Assembly (NCBI RefSeq): GCF_006152065.1
Contig: NZ_VDFW01000017.1
Coordinates: 1 to 64,000, forward strand
Reading direction: 5' to 3'
Source: Amycolatopsis alkalitolerans
Lineage (GTDB): Bacteria > Actinomycetota > Actinomycetes > Mycobacteriales > Pseudonocardiaceae
Length of the DNA: 64,000 nucleotides
A program made the position numbers and the translations under genes. The number at the start of each line of letters is the position of its first letter. The first letter of the stretch is position 1. The notes beneath the pieces were generated by a model. The model was not told where the DNA came from. It saw only the letters and a program-made list of their open reading frames with translations, and ran no database searches. Below are positions 9,571 through 20,430 of the stretch, one piece after another.

Positions 9571-10227
9571 TCAGGAGATCGCTTCTCCCGGCTTGACACG
9601 CGGCTTGGGCATCCGCAGCTTGCGGATCTGGCTCGACCGGACGAACGCGTACCAGCCGATCGACCGGCCGTTGATGGTCTCCTTCGGGAACTTCTCCCGA
9701 GCCAGGCGCGCGACCCGGCGGCCGGTGACGAAGCCCTCCACGATCATCGCGAGCAGCAGCACGGTGACCATCAGCGTCGCGTACTGCTGCAGCACCGGGA
9801 ACGGCACGATCATCGCGACCAGCACCAGCACCGCCAGCGGCATGAACAGGCCGGTGAGGTTGCGGCGTGAGTCGACGAGGTCGCGCACGTACGCCTTGAC
9901 CGGGCCCTTGTCGCGGGGGAGCAGGTACCGCTCGTCGCCCGCGGCCATCCGCGCCTGGCGCTCCTTGGCGGCGGCGCGGCGCTCTTCCTTCGTCTGCGGG
10001 CTGGACTTGCGCAACTCCTTGTTGCGCTTCATCGCCTCGCGCGTGGTGCGGGGCGGCGGCGCGACCGGGCCGCGGCGCTTGCCCTCGGCCTCGCGGCGCT
10101 TCGGCGTAGCCCTTCCCTTACTCGGCGTAAACCCACGAGTGTGAGATTCAGCGCTTTCGGCCACCTCGGCGGCCTCGGTCTCGGGGCTGTCTTCGGTGGT
10201 CGTGCCGTTGCGGCGTAGGAACCTCAC
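9571..10227 (-). CDS. DUF3043 family membrane protein
   Basis: A 218-residue actinobacterial membrane protein. The N-terminal half is charged and disordered (Glu-rich, then Arg/Lys-rich). It is followed by the YLLPRDKGPVKAYVRDLVDSR segment, two membrane helices around residues 125-165, and a basic C-terminal tail. This matches DUF3043 and the mycobacterial gene beside hesB. The frame is open further upstream, but TATCCT lies exactly 6 nt before the GTG at 10227, so that start is chosen. It diverges from the iron-sulfur gene. Function unknown. Confidence 0.82.
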   Translation of the reverse strand: MRFLRRNGTTTEDSPETEAAEVAESAESHTRGFTPSKGRATPKRREAEGKRRGPVAPPPRTTREAMKRNKELRKSSPQTKEERRAAAKERQARMAAGDERYLLPRDKGPVKAYVRDLVDSRRNLTGLFMPLAVLVLVAMIVPFPVLQQYATLMVTVLLLAMIVEGFVTGRRVARLAREKFPKETINGRSIGWYAFVRSSQIRKLRMPKPRVKPGEAIS

Positions 10228-10233
10228 CCGACC

Positions 10234-10239
10234 AGGATA
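10234..10239 (-). promoter_or_regulatory. -10 hexamer TATCCT of the DUF3043 gene
   Basis: TATCCT ends 6 nt before the GTG at 10227. It fixes the start codon and predicts a leaderless transcript. Confidence 0.55.
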
Positions 10240-10389
10240 TTCCAGGGTCCGACGTTGGTGTTCGGCCGGTCGCGGGATATGCGACGATGGGGACAACGCC
10301 CCGGCGTGGAACAGATCGGGCACCTGCGGTGTTGACTGCTTCTAGGAGGCATCCGCACGTGCCACAGAGCTACATCCTGAGGGAGAGCC

Positions 10390-10755
10390 ATGACGACCGC
10401 TGAGACCGGCGCCCCGCAGACCGAGGCCACCCACGGCGTGACCTTGACCGAAACGGCCGCTGCCAAGGCGAAGGCCCTGCTGGACCAGGAGGGCCGGGAT
10501 GACATGCACCTGCGCATCGCCGTCCAGCCCGGTGGTTGCGCGGGCCTGCGCTACCAGTTGTTCTTCGACGAGCGCGAGCTCGACGGCGACCTCTTCCGGG
10601 ACTTCGACGGCCTGCGTGTCGCCGTGGACCGGATGAGCGCGCCGTACGTGCAGGACGCGGTCATCGACTTCGTGGACAGCATCGAGAAGCAGGGCTTCAC
10701 GATCGACAACCCGAACGCCACGGGCTCCTGCGCCTGCGGCGACTCGTTCCACTGA
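10390..10755 (+). CDS. erpA: ErpA/HesB-type iron-sulfur cluster insertion protein
   Basis: A 121-residue A-type carrier that delivers Fe-S clusters to apoproteins. The three conserved cluster cysteines are present: C50 in GGCAGLRY, and C114 and C116 in GSCACGDSFH at the C-terminus. ATG start after a GAGGGAGAG ribosome site. Its place beside adoK and a DUF3043 gene matches the mycobacterial hesB locus, and supply of clusters to the nearby respiratory genes is plausible. Downstream lie two strong hairpins. Confidence 0.93.
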   Translation: MTTAETGAPQTEATHGVTLTETAAAKAKALLDQEGRDDMHLRIAVQPGGCAGLRYQLFFDERELDGDLFRDFDGLRVAVDRMSAPYVQDAVIDFVDSIEKQGFTIDNPNATGSCACGDSFH

Positions 10756-10810
10756 GGGCGGAGAAATGGGCGACCTCTGCTCGTGGAGAGCGCTCGCCTG
10801 ATTTCTCGGC

Positions 10811-10852
10811 CGTATCGTCTGGGGGGGCGACCCCAGGCCCCCAGACGATACG
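10811..10852. terminator. First of two tandem hairpins after erpA
   Basis: A 15-bp perfect stem, arms 10811-10825 and 10838-10852, with a 12-nt loop containing GACCCC. It is followed by AGCTTCTT. Likely a terminator between convergent genes; the loop/stem could also be a structured RNA. Confidence 0.6.
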
Positions 10853-10868
10853 AGCTTCTTACGTTGGC

Positions 10869-10902
10869 GGGCGCTGGTCACGTTAGTTGGTGACCAGCGC
10901 CC
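10869..10902. terminator. Second hairpin, Rho-independent type
   Basis: A 13-bp perfect stem (arms 10869-10881 and 10890-10902) with an 8-nt loop, followed by GTTTTGTCT. This is a classical intrinsic terminator for erpA and lies 24 bp from the stop of the convergent 57-aa gene. Confidence 0.8.
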
Positions 10903-10926
10903 GTTTTGTCTGTCGACTTGTGGTTG

Positions 10927-12214
<1,288 letters not shown>

Positions 12215-12224
12215 GCCGAGTCCG

Positions 12225-12280
12225 GTGCCGTGAGGGGGTCCCTCACGGCACATATGGGCATGAGGGGGCCCCTCACGGCA
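12225..12280. repeat. Second GTGAGGG palindromic repeat pair
   Basis: Unit one (12225-12251) is a perfect palindrome with 12-bp arms and a 3-base centre. Unit two (12261-12275) is TGAGGGG and CCCCTCA around one base, followed by the same CGGCA edge. The two are direct repeats about 30 bp apart. They lie between convergent adoK and asnB and match the element at 2697-2749. Probable bidirectional terminators. Confidence 0.8.
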
Positions 12281-12288
12281 TAGCCAGC

Positions 12289-14223
12289 TCAGATCTTGAC
12301 TGGGTAGGCGGGTTCGGGGATTTCCGGCTTGATGCGGTGTTCGATGAAGATGCCGTGCCACAGCATGAAGACCAGCAGCGCCCAGATCCGGCGGCTGTGG
12401 TCGAGCGTGCCGGACCGGTGCTCCTCCAGCATCCGCAGGATCGCCTGCTTGTCCAGCAGCGCGTCCGTCGTCGAGTCGTTGACGATGCCGCGCGCCCAGT
12501 CGTACATCTCGGCCTTCAGCCAATGCCGGATCGGCACCGGGAAGCCGAGCTTCCGGCGGTTGAGCACGTGCGCGGGCACGATGCCGTCCAGCGCCCGCCG
12601 CAGCGCGTACTTCGTCGTCTCGCGTGTCACCTTCTGGTCCAGCGGGATCCCGGCCGCGACCTTGAAGACCTCGGCGTCGAGGAACGGCACCCGCAGCTCC
12701 AGCGAGTTCGCCATGGTCATTTTGTCCGCCTTGACTAGGATGTCCCCGCGCAGCCAGGTGAACAGGTCCACGTGCTGCATGCGCGCGACCGGGTCCCAGC
12801 CCGCCGACGTCCGGTAGTACCCGGCCGTCACGTCTCGGTGCCCGACACCTTCGGCGTAGTCGCGCAGCACGCGGCGCAACTGGTCGTCGCGGAAGATCCG
12901 GGCGTTGCCGTAGTAGCGCTCTTCCAGGATGAGCGCGCCGCGGCGGAGCAGGTCCTTGCCGCGCGTGCCTTCCGGAATGCGCTCGGACACCTTGCCCAGC
13001 AGCTTCCGCACCCCGCCCGGCACCTTCTCGAACGGTGCGAGCGAGATCGGTTCCCTGTAGATCGTGTAGCCGCCGAACAGCTCGTCCGAGCCTTCACCGG
13101 ACAGCACCGCCTTGACGTGCCTGCGCGCCTCGCGGGCGATGAACCACAGCGGTACGAGCGCGGGATCGGCCACCGGGTCGTCGAGGTACCAGACGATGAG
13201 CGGCAGCACGTCCATCATCTCGTCCGCGGTCACCGTGCGGATGACGTGCTTCACCCCGATCGCGGCCGCGGACTCGGCGGCGACGTCGACCTCCGAGTAG
13301 CCCTCGCGGTCGAACCCGGTGGTGAAGGCGATCAGGTTCGGGTTGTGCTCCTTGGCCAGCGCGGCGATCGCGGTCGAGTCGATCCCGCCGGACAGGAACG
13401 CGCCCACCGTGATGTCCGGATCGGCGATCATGTGCTTGGCGACCGAGTCGCGCATCGCGTCGGCGATCCGCTCGTGCAGCGCCTTCGCCTCGGCCTCGCC
13501 GGTGACCGGGCGCGCGGTGAACTCCGGGAAGAAGTACCGCTCCTGCCGCAGCCGGCCGCCGGGGGAGACGGTGAACGAGGTGCCCGACTCGATCCGCCGG
13601 ATGTGCGTGTGCAGCGACTCCGGCTCCGGCACGTACTGCAGGGTCAGGTAGTGCTGCAGCGCGGCCTGGTCGAGCTCCTCGGGCACGCCGAGCACCCCGG
13701 AAAGCTCCAGCAGGCTCTTCTTCTCGCTGGAGAACGCCACGCCGCCGGGGCCCGCCGAGTAGAACAGCGGCTTGATGCCGAACGGGTCGCGCGCGCCGTG
13801 CAGCACCTTCTCCTGTGCGTCCCAGAGCAGGAACGCGAACATGCCCCGCAACCGGCTCACCGCACCGGCGCCCCAGTAGTGGAAAGCCGCCACGATCGCC
13901 TCGCCGTCGCCTTCTGTGGCGAATTTCGCATCGTGCTCGGCGAGCAACTGCTCGCGTAACTCCCGGTAGTTGTAGATCTCGCCGTTGAAGTTCAGCGTGT
14001 ACCGCCCCGGAGCTTCCGGCGGACCCCATACCAGCGGCTGGTGCGCGTTCTCGACGTCGATGAACGCGAGGCGGTTGAAGCCGTAGACAATTTCGGCATC
14101 GGCCCAGGTGTCGGTCTCGTCGGGGCCACGATGCCGCTGGCAGCGCAGGGCCGCTCCGACCGCGTCGCGAGCCTTCGCCGCTTCGTTCTCACTGGGACAC
14201 ACCAGTCCGAGCAGGCCGCACAC
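12289..14223 (-). CDS. asnB: Asparagine synthase (glutamine-hydrolysing)
   Basis: A 644-residue enzyme converting aspartate, glutamine and ATP to asparagine. The N-terminal class II amidotransferase domain begins MCGLLGL with nucleophile C2, followed by RHRGPDE and the NFNGEIYNYRELR segment. The synthetase domain has the PP-loop SGGIDS near residue 275 and SGEGSDELFGGY further on. Start is GTG, which places the cysteine second as required. The position between adoK and ctaC is conserved with mycobacteria, whose homologue affects amidation of cell-wall peptides; that role is not shown here. Divergent from ctaC. Confidence 0.94.
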   Translation of the reverse strand: MCGLLGLVCPSENEAAKARDAVGAALRCQRHRGPDETDTWADAEIVYGFNRLAFIDVENAHQPLVWGPPEAPGRYTLNFNGEIYNYRELREQLLAEHDAKFATEGDGEAIVAAFHYWGAGAVSRLRGMFAFLLWDAQEKVLHGARDPFGIKPLFYSAGPGGVAFSSEKKSLLELSGVLGVPEELDQAALQHYLTLQYVPEPESLHTHIRRIESGTSFTVSPGGRLRQERYFFPEFTARPVTGEAEAKALHERIADAMRDSVAKHMIADPDITVGAFLSGGIDSTAIAALAKEHNPNLIAFTTGFDREGYSEVDVAAESAAAIGVKHVIRTVTADEMMDVLPLIVWYLDDPVADPALVPLWFIAREARRHVKAVLSGEGSDELFGGYTIYREPISLAPFEKVPGGVRKLLGKVSERIPEGTRGKDLLRRGALILEERYYGNARIFRDDQLRRVLRDYAEGVGHRDVTAGYYRTSAGWDPVARMQHVDLFTWLRGDILVKADKMTMANSLELRVPFLDAEVFKVAAGIPLDQKVTRETTKYALRRALDGIVPAHVLNRRKLGFPVPIRHWLKAEMYDWARGIVNDSTTDALLDKQAILRMLEEHRSGTLDHSRRIWALLVFMLWHGIFIEHRIKPEIPEPAYPVKI

Positions 14224-14370
14224 GTGTACTCACACACCTCTAGGTCGTGGCCGGATAGTGGACGCCAGTATGCCGGGTGGGCTCGCCCCGAACGGTCACC
14301 CCTTGGTCGGCGGTAATCCTCAACTCAGCTAGGCTCCGGCTGTCACGCGAAGAATTCAAGGAGGCCTGGG

Positions 14371-15267
14371 TTGAAGAGGGTCGGTAAGGTCGCCGTGCTG
14401 GCCGGGCTCGTGGCCCTGTTGGCGACCGGGTGCTCCGGTGACGAGATACTGCGTTTCGGCTGGCCGGTGGGTGTCACCGAGCAGGCCAGCAAGATGCGCT
14501 GGCTGTGGACCTGGTCCGCGGTAGCCGCGCTCGCCGTCGGCGTCATCGTCTGGGGCCTGATCTTCTGGGCGTCGATCTTCCACCGCAAGAAGAAGAACCA
14601 GGACCCGACCGAGCTGCCGCGTCAGTTCCAGTACAACGTGCCGCTGGAGCTGTTCTGCGTCATCACGCCGTTGATCATGGTCTGTGTGCTGTTCTTCTTC
14701 ACCGCCACCACCGAGAACGACGTGCTGGCCAAGAAGCCGGACCCGGACGTCACGGTCAACGTCACCGCGTTCCAGTGGAACTGGGAGTTCGACTATCCGT
14801 CCGAGCCCAAGGACGCGACCGGTCAGATGATCCGCACCGTGGGCAGCTCGACCGAGGTCCCGCTGCTGGTGCTGCCGGTCGGCAAGACGATCCAGTACGA
14901 CCTGCGCTCGACCGACGTCATCCACTCCTTCTGGGTGCCGGAGTTTCACTTCAAGCGTGACGTCTTCCCGTACCCGGAGAAGAACAACCAGGACTCGTCG
15001 TTCCAGAACACGATCGACCGGACCGGTTCGTTCGTCGGCCGGTGCGCGGAGCTGTGCGGCACCTACCACTCGATGATGAACTTCGAGGTCCGTGCCCTGC
15101 CGGACAACCTGTACCAGCAGTACATTCAGACGCGGACGCAGGTGAATCCGGCCACGGGTGCGCCGTACACCGCGTCCGAGGCGCTGGCCAAGATGAACTG
15201 CGGCGAGCTGTGCACCCCGCACGCGGTCACGACGCAGCCGTTCAACACCGACCGCACCGCGCGCTGA
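14371..15267 (+). CDS. ctaC: Cytochrome c oxidase subunit II
   Basis: A 298-residue membrane-anchored subunit of the aa3 oxidase that accepts electrons from cytochrome c through CuA. The N-terminus is a lipoprotein signal with the lipobox LLATGC. Two membrane helices follow, then the cupredoxin domain with the CuA site CAELCGTYHSMM (C225, C229, H233). Start is TTG, six bases after a strong AAGGAGG ribosome site. ctaF follows 27 nt downstream. The catalytic subunit gene ctaD is not in the window. Confidence 0.95.
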   Translation: MKRVGKVAVLAGLVALLATGCSGDEILRFGWPVGVTEQASKMRWLWTWSAVAALAVGVIVWGLIFWASIFHRKKKNQDPTELPRQFQYNVPLELFCVITPLIMVCVLFFFTATTENDVLAKKPDPDVTVNVTAFQWNWEFDYPSEPKDATGQMIRTVGSSTEVPLLVLPVGKTIQYDLRSTDVIHSFWVPEFHFKRDVFPYPEKNNQDSSFQNTIDRTGSFVGRCAELCGTYHSMMNFEVRALPDNLYQQYIQTRTQVNPATGAPYTASEALAKMNCGELCTPHAVTTQPFNTDRTAR

Positions 15268-15294
15268 CGCCGGACCAGGAGTGAGGACAGCTTC

Positions 15295-15714
15295 ATGAAG
15301 GTCGAAGCCCGGATTTTCGACATCGTCACGGCGTTCGCGTTCGTCATCGCGATCGTCTACGGCGTGACCACCTACTTGTGGAGCGGGTTCGGTGTCGAGC
15401 CGGTCGGGCTGGTCGCGCTGATCCTGACCGGCGGGCTCTCGCTCATCGCGGGCAGCTACATGCGGTTCATCTCGCGCCGCATCGATCCGCGCCCCGAGGA
15501 CCGGGAGGACGCCGAGATCAGCGACGGCTCCGGTGAGCTGGGCTTCTTCAGCCCGGGCAGCTACTGGCCGATCGCACTGGCCGGGTCCGCCGCGACCGCG
15601 GGGCTGGCGCTCGCGTTCTTCCACATCTGGCTGCTGGTGATCGCGGTCGTGCTGATCCTCATCACGGTCGGCGGGCTCGTGTTCGAGTACCACACCGGCC
15701 CCAGCCACGAATAA
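15295..15714 (+). CDS. ctaF: Cytochrome c oxidase subunit IV (actinobacterial)
   Basis: A 139-residue integral membrane protein with four helices in two pairs: about residues 10-30, 37-55, 91-108 and 110-128. A charged loop RRIDPRPEDREDAE separates the pairs. This is the actinobacteria-specific subunit that stabilises the aa3 oxidase within the bcc-aa3 supercomplex. ATG start after AGGAGTGAGG. It is cotranscribed with ctaC and ends in a strong bidirectional hairpin. Confidence 0.92.
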   Translation: MKVEARIFDIVTAFAFVIAIVYGVTTYLWSGFGVEPVGLVALILTGGLSLIAGSYMRFISRRIDPRPEDREDAEISDGSGELGFFSPGSYWPIALAGSAATAGLALAFFHIWLLVIAVVLILITVGGLVFEYHTGPSHE

Positions 15715-15730
15715 CCCCCACATTCGACGA

Positions 15731-15767
15731 AAAGCCCAACTCGCGTGTCGCGCGCGAGTTGGGCTTT
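15731..15767. terminator. Bidirectional terminator between ctaF and trpD
   Basis: A 15-bp stem made of AAAGCCCAACTCGCG and its complement (arms 15731-15745 and 15753-15767), bordered by A-rich and T-rich ends. It lies between two convergent stops and can serve both. Confidence 0.85.
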
Positions 15768-15792
15768 CGTGTCGGGTGAGTTCGGCGTTCGC

Positions 15793-16818
15793 TCAGCGGA
15801 AAGCGGCCCAGCGGGTCAGGAGATCGGCGGCGGCGCCGGAATCGATCGCTGCCCCGGCGCGGTCCAGTGCGGCCGTCAGATCGTCATGCAGAGACCCGGA
15901 AAAGCCCTCGTGCGCGGCGAGGGCTCCGGCGGCGTTCACCAGGACGGCGTCCCGCACCGGGCCCGGCTTGCCCGTCACCAGTTCGCGCACGACCTCGGCG
16001 TTCGCCGCCGGGTCGCCGCCACGCAGGTCTTCCGTGGTCGCGCGCGGGACGCCCAGGGACTGCGGATCGAGCCGCTCCTGGCGCACGTCTCCGCCGGACA
16101 CCACCCACACGGTGCTGGTGGTCGTGGTGGTGATCTCGTCCAGGCCGTCGTCTCCCCGCACGACCATCGCGCTCGCGCCGCGGCGGGCGAACACGCGCGC
16201 CAACAGTTCGGTGCGGTCCGCGTAGGCGCAGCCGATCAGGCCCGCGCTCGGCTGGGCCGGGTTGGTGAGCGGGCCGAGCAGGTTGAACGTCGTCGGCACG
16301 CCGAGCTGGCTGCGTGCGGGACCGGCGTGCCGGAAGGCCGGGTGGAACACCGGTGCGAAACAGAACCCGATGCCCAGTTCGGCGACGCAGCGCTGCACGC
16401 CTTCGGGCGGCAGGTCGATCGCGACCCCGAGCGCTTCGAGCACGTCCGCGGCGCCGGCCTTCGACGAGGCCGCGCGGTTGCCGTGCTTGACCACCGGCGC
16501 GCCGGCCGCGGCCACGACGATCGAGGCCATCGTCGAGATGTTCACCGAACCGGAGCGGTCGCCGCCCGTGCCGACGATGTCCACCGCGCGGCCCTCGACG
16601 TGCACTCGCCGGGCGTGCGACAGCATCGCCTCGGCCATCCCGGAGATCTCTTCGGGCGTCTCGCCCTTGGCGCGCAACGCCACGGCGAAACCGCCGATCT
16701 GCGCAAGCGTGGCTTCACCGGACATCACCTGGTCCATCGCCCAGGCGGTGTCCTCCCCGGACAGATCGGCCCGTTCGATGAGCCGGGACAGCAGGGCGGG
16801 CCAGGTGTGCGCGCTCAT
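15793..16818 (-). CDS. trpD: Anthranilate phosphoribosyltransferase
   Basis: A 341-residue enzyme joining anthranilate to PRPP in tryptophan synthesis. The PRPP-binding [14 protein letters not shown] lies near residues 80-93, followed by [21 protein letters not shown] and [10 protein letters not shown], all typical. The ATG at 16818 overlaps the stop of the upstream receiver-like gene (TGATG), so the two are probably translationally coupled. Other trp genes are absent. The trpD position next to ctaE is shared with mycobacteria. Upstream open sequence in the same frame belongs to the neighbour. Confidence 0.94.
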   Translation of the reverse strand: MSAHTWPALLSRLIERADLSGEDTAWAMDQVMSGEATLAQIGGFAVALRAKGETPEEISGMAEAMLSHARRVHVEGRAVDIVGTGGDRSGSVNISTMASIVVAAAGAPVVKHGNRAASSKAGAADVLEALGVAIDLPPEGVQRCVAELGIGFCFAPVFHPAFRHAGPARSQLGVPTTFNLLGPLTNPAQPSAGLIGCAYADRTELLARVFARRGASAMVVRGDDGLDEITTTTTSTVWVVSGGDVRQERLDPQSLGVPRATTEDLRGGDPAANAEVVRELVTGKPGPVRDAVLVNAAGALAAHEGFSGSLHDDLTAALDRAGAAIDSGAAADLLTRWAAFR

Positions 16819-17228
16819 CACGCCCGCACGGCTGGAAGCCGCTGCCCCCGCAGCACTTCGGCGATGGTCTCCGCCGCGGTGAGGGGGTCGAGCGGGTGCA
16901 CGAGCACGGCGTCGGCCTGCGACCAGGTGGCCAGCCACCGGTCGTCCTTGCGCCGTACTGCGACCACGATCGGCGGGCAGTCGAGAATCTCGTTCTTGAG
17001 CTGACGGCACAGCCCGATCCCGCCGGTCGGCTGCGCCTCGCCGTCCAGGATCGCGAGGTCGATCCCGCCCTCGTCCATCTCCTGGAGCACGTCGGACACG
17101 CCGGCGGCCTCGACGTAGTCCACCCGGCCGAGGTCGGCGGCCGGCCTGCGGCCGATCGCGTTGATGATCGACTCGCGGACTTCCCCCCGGTGACTGAACA
17201 CCAGGATCCGCATCGGCTGCTCGGTCAC
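16818..17228 (-). CDS. Receiver-like protein with degenerate phosphorylation site
   Basis: A 136-residue single-domain protein resembling CheY-type receivers: [15 protein letters not shown], then [21 protein letters not shown] and [15 protein letters not shown]. The usual acidic pair at the end of the first strand is replaced by SHRG, and the conserved C-terminal lysine by His (VHPLDP). Only the central Asp (ILDG) is in place. It is therefore likely a pseudo-receiver that does not work by normal phosphorylation. GTG start with GGAGG 7 nt upstream. It overlaps trpD and may be cotranscribed with it. Confidence 0.7.
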   Translation of the reverse strand: MTEQPMRILVFSHRGEVRESIINAIGRRPAADLGRVDYVEAAGVSDVLQEMDEGGIDLAILDGEAQPTGGIGLCRQLKNEILDCPPIVVAVRRKDDRWLATWSQADAVLVHPLDPLTAAETIAEVLRGQRLPAVRA

Positions 17229-17291
17229 AATCAAGCCTCCGGCCTCGTCGTACGGTTGTGATGCGTCCGATGCTATCCGCAGTGCCCGGAT

Positions 17292-17705
17292 TCACCGAGA
17301 GCAGACGGCCTGTAATGCGTCCCAGCCGCGCGAGTCGCCGCCCAGCCGTTGCGCGAGCCCTGCCATCCGGGCCCGTTCCTGCGCGCAGTGCAGCGCGTCG
17401 ACCTTCTGGACCCGCACCGCGTGCACCGAAACGATCTCACCGGAACCGGGCACGGTGCGTAATTCCCACCCGTCCTGAGCCAGGATGCGCGCCGCCTCGG
17501 CGACCCCGACCGAGGACAGGGTCAGGTGGTGCCCTAGCACAGCGGGCTTTCCTTTGTCCCACAGGTGTGATCTGGCCAGCACCGCCGAATCGGCCTCGGC
17601 GAGGTCGAACGCCTCCGCGACCACTTCGAGCCCGGGCGTGTCAGGCGTCAGCGGGGGCTCGGACGGCTTTCGCAGCAGGTCACGCACCCGATCGAGCAGA
17701 CTCAT
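17292..17705 (-). CDS. Conserved hypothetical protein, 137 aa
   Basis: A soluble protein of 137 residues with no signal peptide. It begins [25 protein letters not shown] and has a central alpha/beta segment containing [32 protein letters not shown], which looks like a small nucleotide- or ligand-binding fold; I cannot name it. The ATG is preceded by GGAGGG. It diverges from ctaE with about 84 bp between starts, and lies 63 nt upstream of the receiver-like gene on the same strand. Function unknown. Confidence 0.65.
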   Translation of the reverse strand: MSLLDRVRDLLRKPSEPPLTPDTPGLEVVAEAFDLAEADSAVLARSHLWDKGKPAVLGHHLTLSSVGVAEAARILAQDGWELRTVPGSGEIVSVHAVRVQKVDALHCAQERARMAGLAQRLGGDSRGWDALQAVCSR

Positions 17706-17789
17706 CGGCGTACCTCACCCTCCGCGTTCGTCACTGTGACCAACCCGCATCCAGACCCAACCGGGCACCCTCCATTGCCGGAGGCCATA

Positions 17790-18419
17790 ATGCGACTCGT
17801 GACAACGGCAGCTCCCAACATCAGCCAGCGGGTGCACTCGCTGAACCGGCCGAACATGGTCAGCGTCGGCACGATCGTGTGGCTTTCCAGCGAGCTCATG
17901 TTCTTCGCCGGGCTGTTCGCGATGTTCTTCACGATCAAGGCGCAGAACTCGAGCGGGATATGGCCGCCCGTCAACCCTGCCACGGGCGAGCCGATCCACC
18001 TCGACATCCCGTACTCGCTGCCGTTCACGATCATCCTGGTGGCGTCGTCGTTCACCTGCCAGCTGGGTGTGTTCGCCGCCGAGAAGGGCGACGTGTACGG
18101 CCTGCGGCGGTGGTACGTCATCACGTTCGTGATGGGCGCGGTCTTCCTCGGCGGGCAGGCCGGGGAGTACACGAGCCTCATCAAGGAGGGCGTGACCATC
18201 CCGTCCGGCGCCTGGGGTTCGATCTTCTTCGTCGCGACCGGGTTCCACGGACTCCACGTGCTCGGCGGGCTCATCGCGTTCGTGCTCCTGCTCATCCGCA
18301 CCAAGTTGAGCAAGTTCACGCCCGCGCAGGCCACCTCCGCGATCGTCGTGTCCTACTACTGGCACTTCGTCGACATCGTCTGGATCGGCCTGTTCGCGGT
18401 CATCGAGCTCCTGCCATGA
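17790..18419 (+). CDS. ctaE: Cytochrome c oxidase subunit III
   Basis: A 209-residue membrane subunit of the aa3 oxidase with five predicted helices. It includes [37 protein letters not shown], the [10 protein letters not shown] segment and a C-terminal [10 protein letters not shown], all diagnostic of subunit III. ATG at 17790 lies 5 nt after GGAGG; a GTG at 17799 gives the more usual N-terminus and cannot be excluded. The stop codon overlaps an ATG that may start qcrC. First gene of the ctaE-qcrCAB operon. Confidence 0.93.
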   Translation: MRLVTTAAPNISQRVHSLNRPNMVSVGTIVWLSSELMFFAGLFAMFFTIKAQNSSGIWPPVNPATGEPIHLDIPYSLPFTIILVASSFTCQLGVFAAEKGDVYGLRRWYVITFVMGAVFLGGQAGEYTSLIKEGVTIPSGAWGSIFFVATGFHGLHVLGGLIAFVLLLIRTKLSKFTPAQATSAIVVSYYWHFVDIVWIGLFAVIELLP

Positions 18420-18460
18420 CCGCTTCGCCCGAACCACCGAACAGCAAGGGTTGCCGCAAG

Positions 18461-19279
18461 ATGACCACCACGAAGAAATCCTCCGGACGCCGATTCGGTG
18501 CGCGTGGCAAGCTGCGCAGGCGTGTCGCCGGCCTGCTGGCGCTGGGTGTCGCGCTGATCGGAGCCGGCGCGGTGTACGCGGTCTTCGTGCCGAAGGCACA
18601 GACGGCGCAGGCCCAGGGTGACCCGGCGCAGATGCGGCTGGGCGAGCAGGTCTACAACAACACCTGCATCACCTGCCACGGCGCGAACCTGCAGGGCGTC
18701 CAGAACCGGGGCCCGAGCCTGATCGGCGTCGGTGACGCGGCGGTGTACTTCCAGACCTCCACGGGCCGGATGCCGATGGTGCGGCAGGAGGCGCAGGCGG
18801 CGCGCAAGCCGCCGATGCTGTCCCCCGAGGAGATCGACGCGGTCGGCGCGTACATCCAGGCCCACGGCGGCGGCCCGGAGCGGCCCGCCCAGACCGGTGC
18901 GGCGCTGCAGGGTTCGGACCCGGCGCGCGGTGGCGAGCTGTTCCGCCTCAACTGCGCGTCCTGCCACAACTTCACCGGCCGCGGTGGCGCGCTGTCGGCC
19001 GGCAAGTACGCGCCGAACCTCGACCCGGCGTCGGAGGACCAGATCTACACGGCGATGCTGTCCGGCCCGCAGAACATGCCGAAGTTCTCCGACCGGCAGC
19101 TGACGCCGAACGAGAAGAAAGACATCATCGCGTACATCAAGTCGGTGTCGAACGGCAACAACAACCCAGGCGGTGACTCGCTCGGCGGGTTCGGGCCGGC
19201 GTCTGAGGGCGTGATCGCCTGGATCGTGGGTATCGGCGCGCTGATCGGCGTCACCCTGTGGATTGGATCGAGGGCATGA
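18461..19279 (+). CDS. qcrC: Cytochrome bc1 complex diheme cytochrome c subunit
   Basis: A 272-residue membrane-anchored diheme c-type cytochrome that passes electrons from the bc1 complex to aa3 oxidase without soluble cytochrome c. The N-terminal basic stretch and helix act as signal/anchor. Haem sites are CITCH (C69-H73) and CASCH (C165-H169), and a second helix closes the C-terminus. ATG at 18461; an in-frame ATG at 18416 overlapping the ctaE stop would add 15 residues. The TGA overlaps the qcrA start (ATGA). Confidence 0.95.
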   Translation: MTTTKKSSGRRFGARGKLRRRVAGLLALGVALIGAGAVYAVFVPKAQTAQAQGDPAQMRLGEQVYNNTCITCHGANLQGVQNRGPSLIGVGDAAVYFQTSTGRMPMVRQEAQAARKPPMLSPEEIDAVGAYIQAHGGGPERPAQTGAALQGSDPARGGELFRLNCASCHNFTGRGGALSAGKYAPNLDPASEDQIYTAMLSGPQNMPKFSDRQLTPNEKKDIIAYIKSVSNGNNNPGGDSLGGFGPASEGVIAWIVGIGALIGVTLWIGSRA

Positions 19280-20430
19280 GCAGCGAAGAAACTGCGGGGC
19301 AGGGCTCGTCACGGCCCTCCGACGCGGAACTCGCCGAAATGAACCGCGACCAGCTGCTCAAGCTGGGCGGTCAGCTCGACGGGGTCGAGCTCGTCGAGTA
19401 CCCGGACCAGTGGCCGGTCAAGGGCACCCGCGCGGAGAGGCGCGCCGAGCGGGTGGTCGCGCTGTGGTTCGCCATCGCCGGGCTGGCGGGCCTCGCGTTC
19501 GTGGTTGGCCTGATCTGGTGGCCGTGGCAGTACCAGGCGCCCGGCCAGAGCGGCACGTTCCTGTACTCGCTCTACACCCCGGTCCTCGGCGTGACCCTCG
19601 GTCTGACGGTCCTCGGCCTCGGCGTCGGCATCCTGCTGTACACGAAGAAGTTCGTCCCGCAGGAACTCGCGGTCCAGCAACGTCACGACGGCGACGGCGA
19701 CGGCTCGGCGGAGATCGACAAGAAGACGATCGTCGCGCACCTGGAAGACGCCGGCGCCCGCAGCACCATCGCCCGCCGCTCGCTGATCAAGCGCAGCGTG
19801 GGCTTCGCGGGCGGCACACTCGGGCTGGGGTTGGTCGCGCTGCCGGTCGCCTCGTTCATCAAGGACCCCTGGAAGGACTCGAACGGGCCGGACTCGCTGT
19901 GGCACACCCCGTGGCAGAAGCGGTTCCCCGGTGAGGTCGTCTACATGCGGCGCAACACCGGAAAGCCGGACGAGGTCGTGCTCCTGCGGCCCGAAGACCT
20001 CGACGCCGGCGGCCTGGAGACGGTGTTCCCGTTCCGCGAATCCGACCGGAGCGACCCCGAGGCCCTGACGTCGATCTTCCTGCGCTCGGACGCGCCGGTC
20101 ATGCTCATCCGGTTGCGGCCCGGAGACGCCGAGCGCGTCGTGAAGCGCAAGGGTCAGGAGGACTTCAACTTCGGCGAGTACTACGCGTACACGAAGGTGT
20201 GCAGTCACGTCGGGTGCCCGGTCTCGCTGTACGAGCAGCAGACCAACCGGCTCCTGTGCCCGTGTCACCAGTCGCAGTTCGACGTGCTGCACTACTGCAA
20301 GCCCATCTTCGGCCCGGCGACTCGCGCGCTGGCCCAGCTGCCCATTACCGTGAACGATGAGGGATACCTGGTCGCACGCCACGACTTCATCGAGGCCGTG
20401 GGACCGGCATTTTGGGAGCGCAAGCAATGA
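19276..20430 (+). CDS. qcrA: Cytochrome bc1 complex Rieske iron-sulfur subunit
   Basis: A 384-residue subunit with three membrane helices, typical of the enlarged actinobacterial Rieske protein. The 2Fe-2S ligands are C309 and H311 in CSHVGC, and C328 and H331 in CPCHQSQFD; the stabilising disulfide cysteines C314 and C330 are also present. A twin-arginine-like segment (ARRSLIKRS) precedes the last helix. ATG overlaps the qcrC stop and the gene's own stop overlaps the qcrB start, so qcrCAB is translationally coupled. Confidence 0.96.
   Translation: MSSEETAGQGSSRPSDAELAEMNRDQLLKLGGQLDGVELVEYPDQWPVKGTRAERRAERVVALWFAIAGLAGLAFVVGLIWWPWQYQAPGQSGTFLYSLYTPVLGVTLGLTVLGLGVGILLYTKKFVPQELAVQQRHDGDGDGSAEIDKKTIVAHLEDAGARSTIARRSLIKRSVGFAGGTLGLGLVALPVASFIKDPWKDSNGPDSLWHTPWQKRFPGEVVYMRRNTGKPDEVVLLRPEDLDAGGLETVFPFRESDRSDPEALTSIFLRSDAPVMLIRLRPGDAERVVKRKGQEDFNFGEYYAYTKVCSHVGCPVSLYEQQTNRLLCPCHQSQFDVLHYCKPIFGPATRALAQLPITVNDEGYLVARHDFIEAVGPAFWERKQ

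Noticed and set aside
15745-17004. Long plus-strand frame over trpD and its neighbour
   Set aside because: It is antisense to trpD and the receiver-like gene, both with clear motifs. Its composition is low-complexity and it has no start signals.
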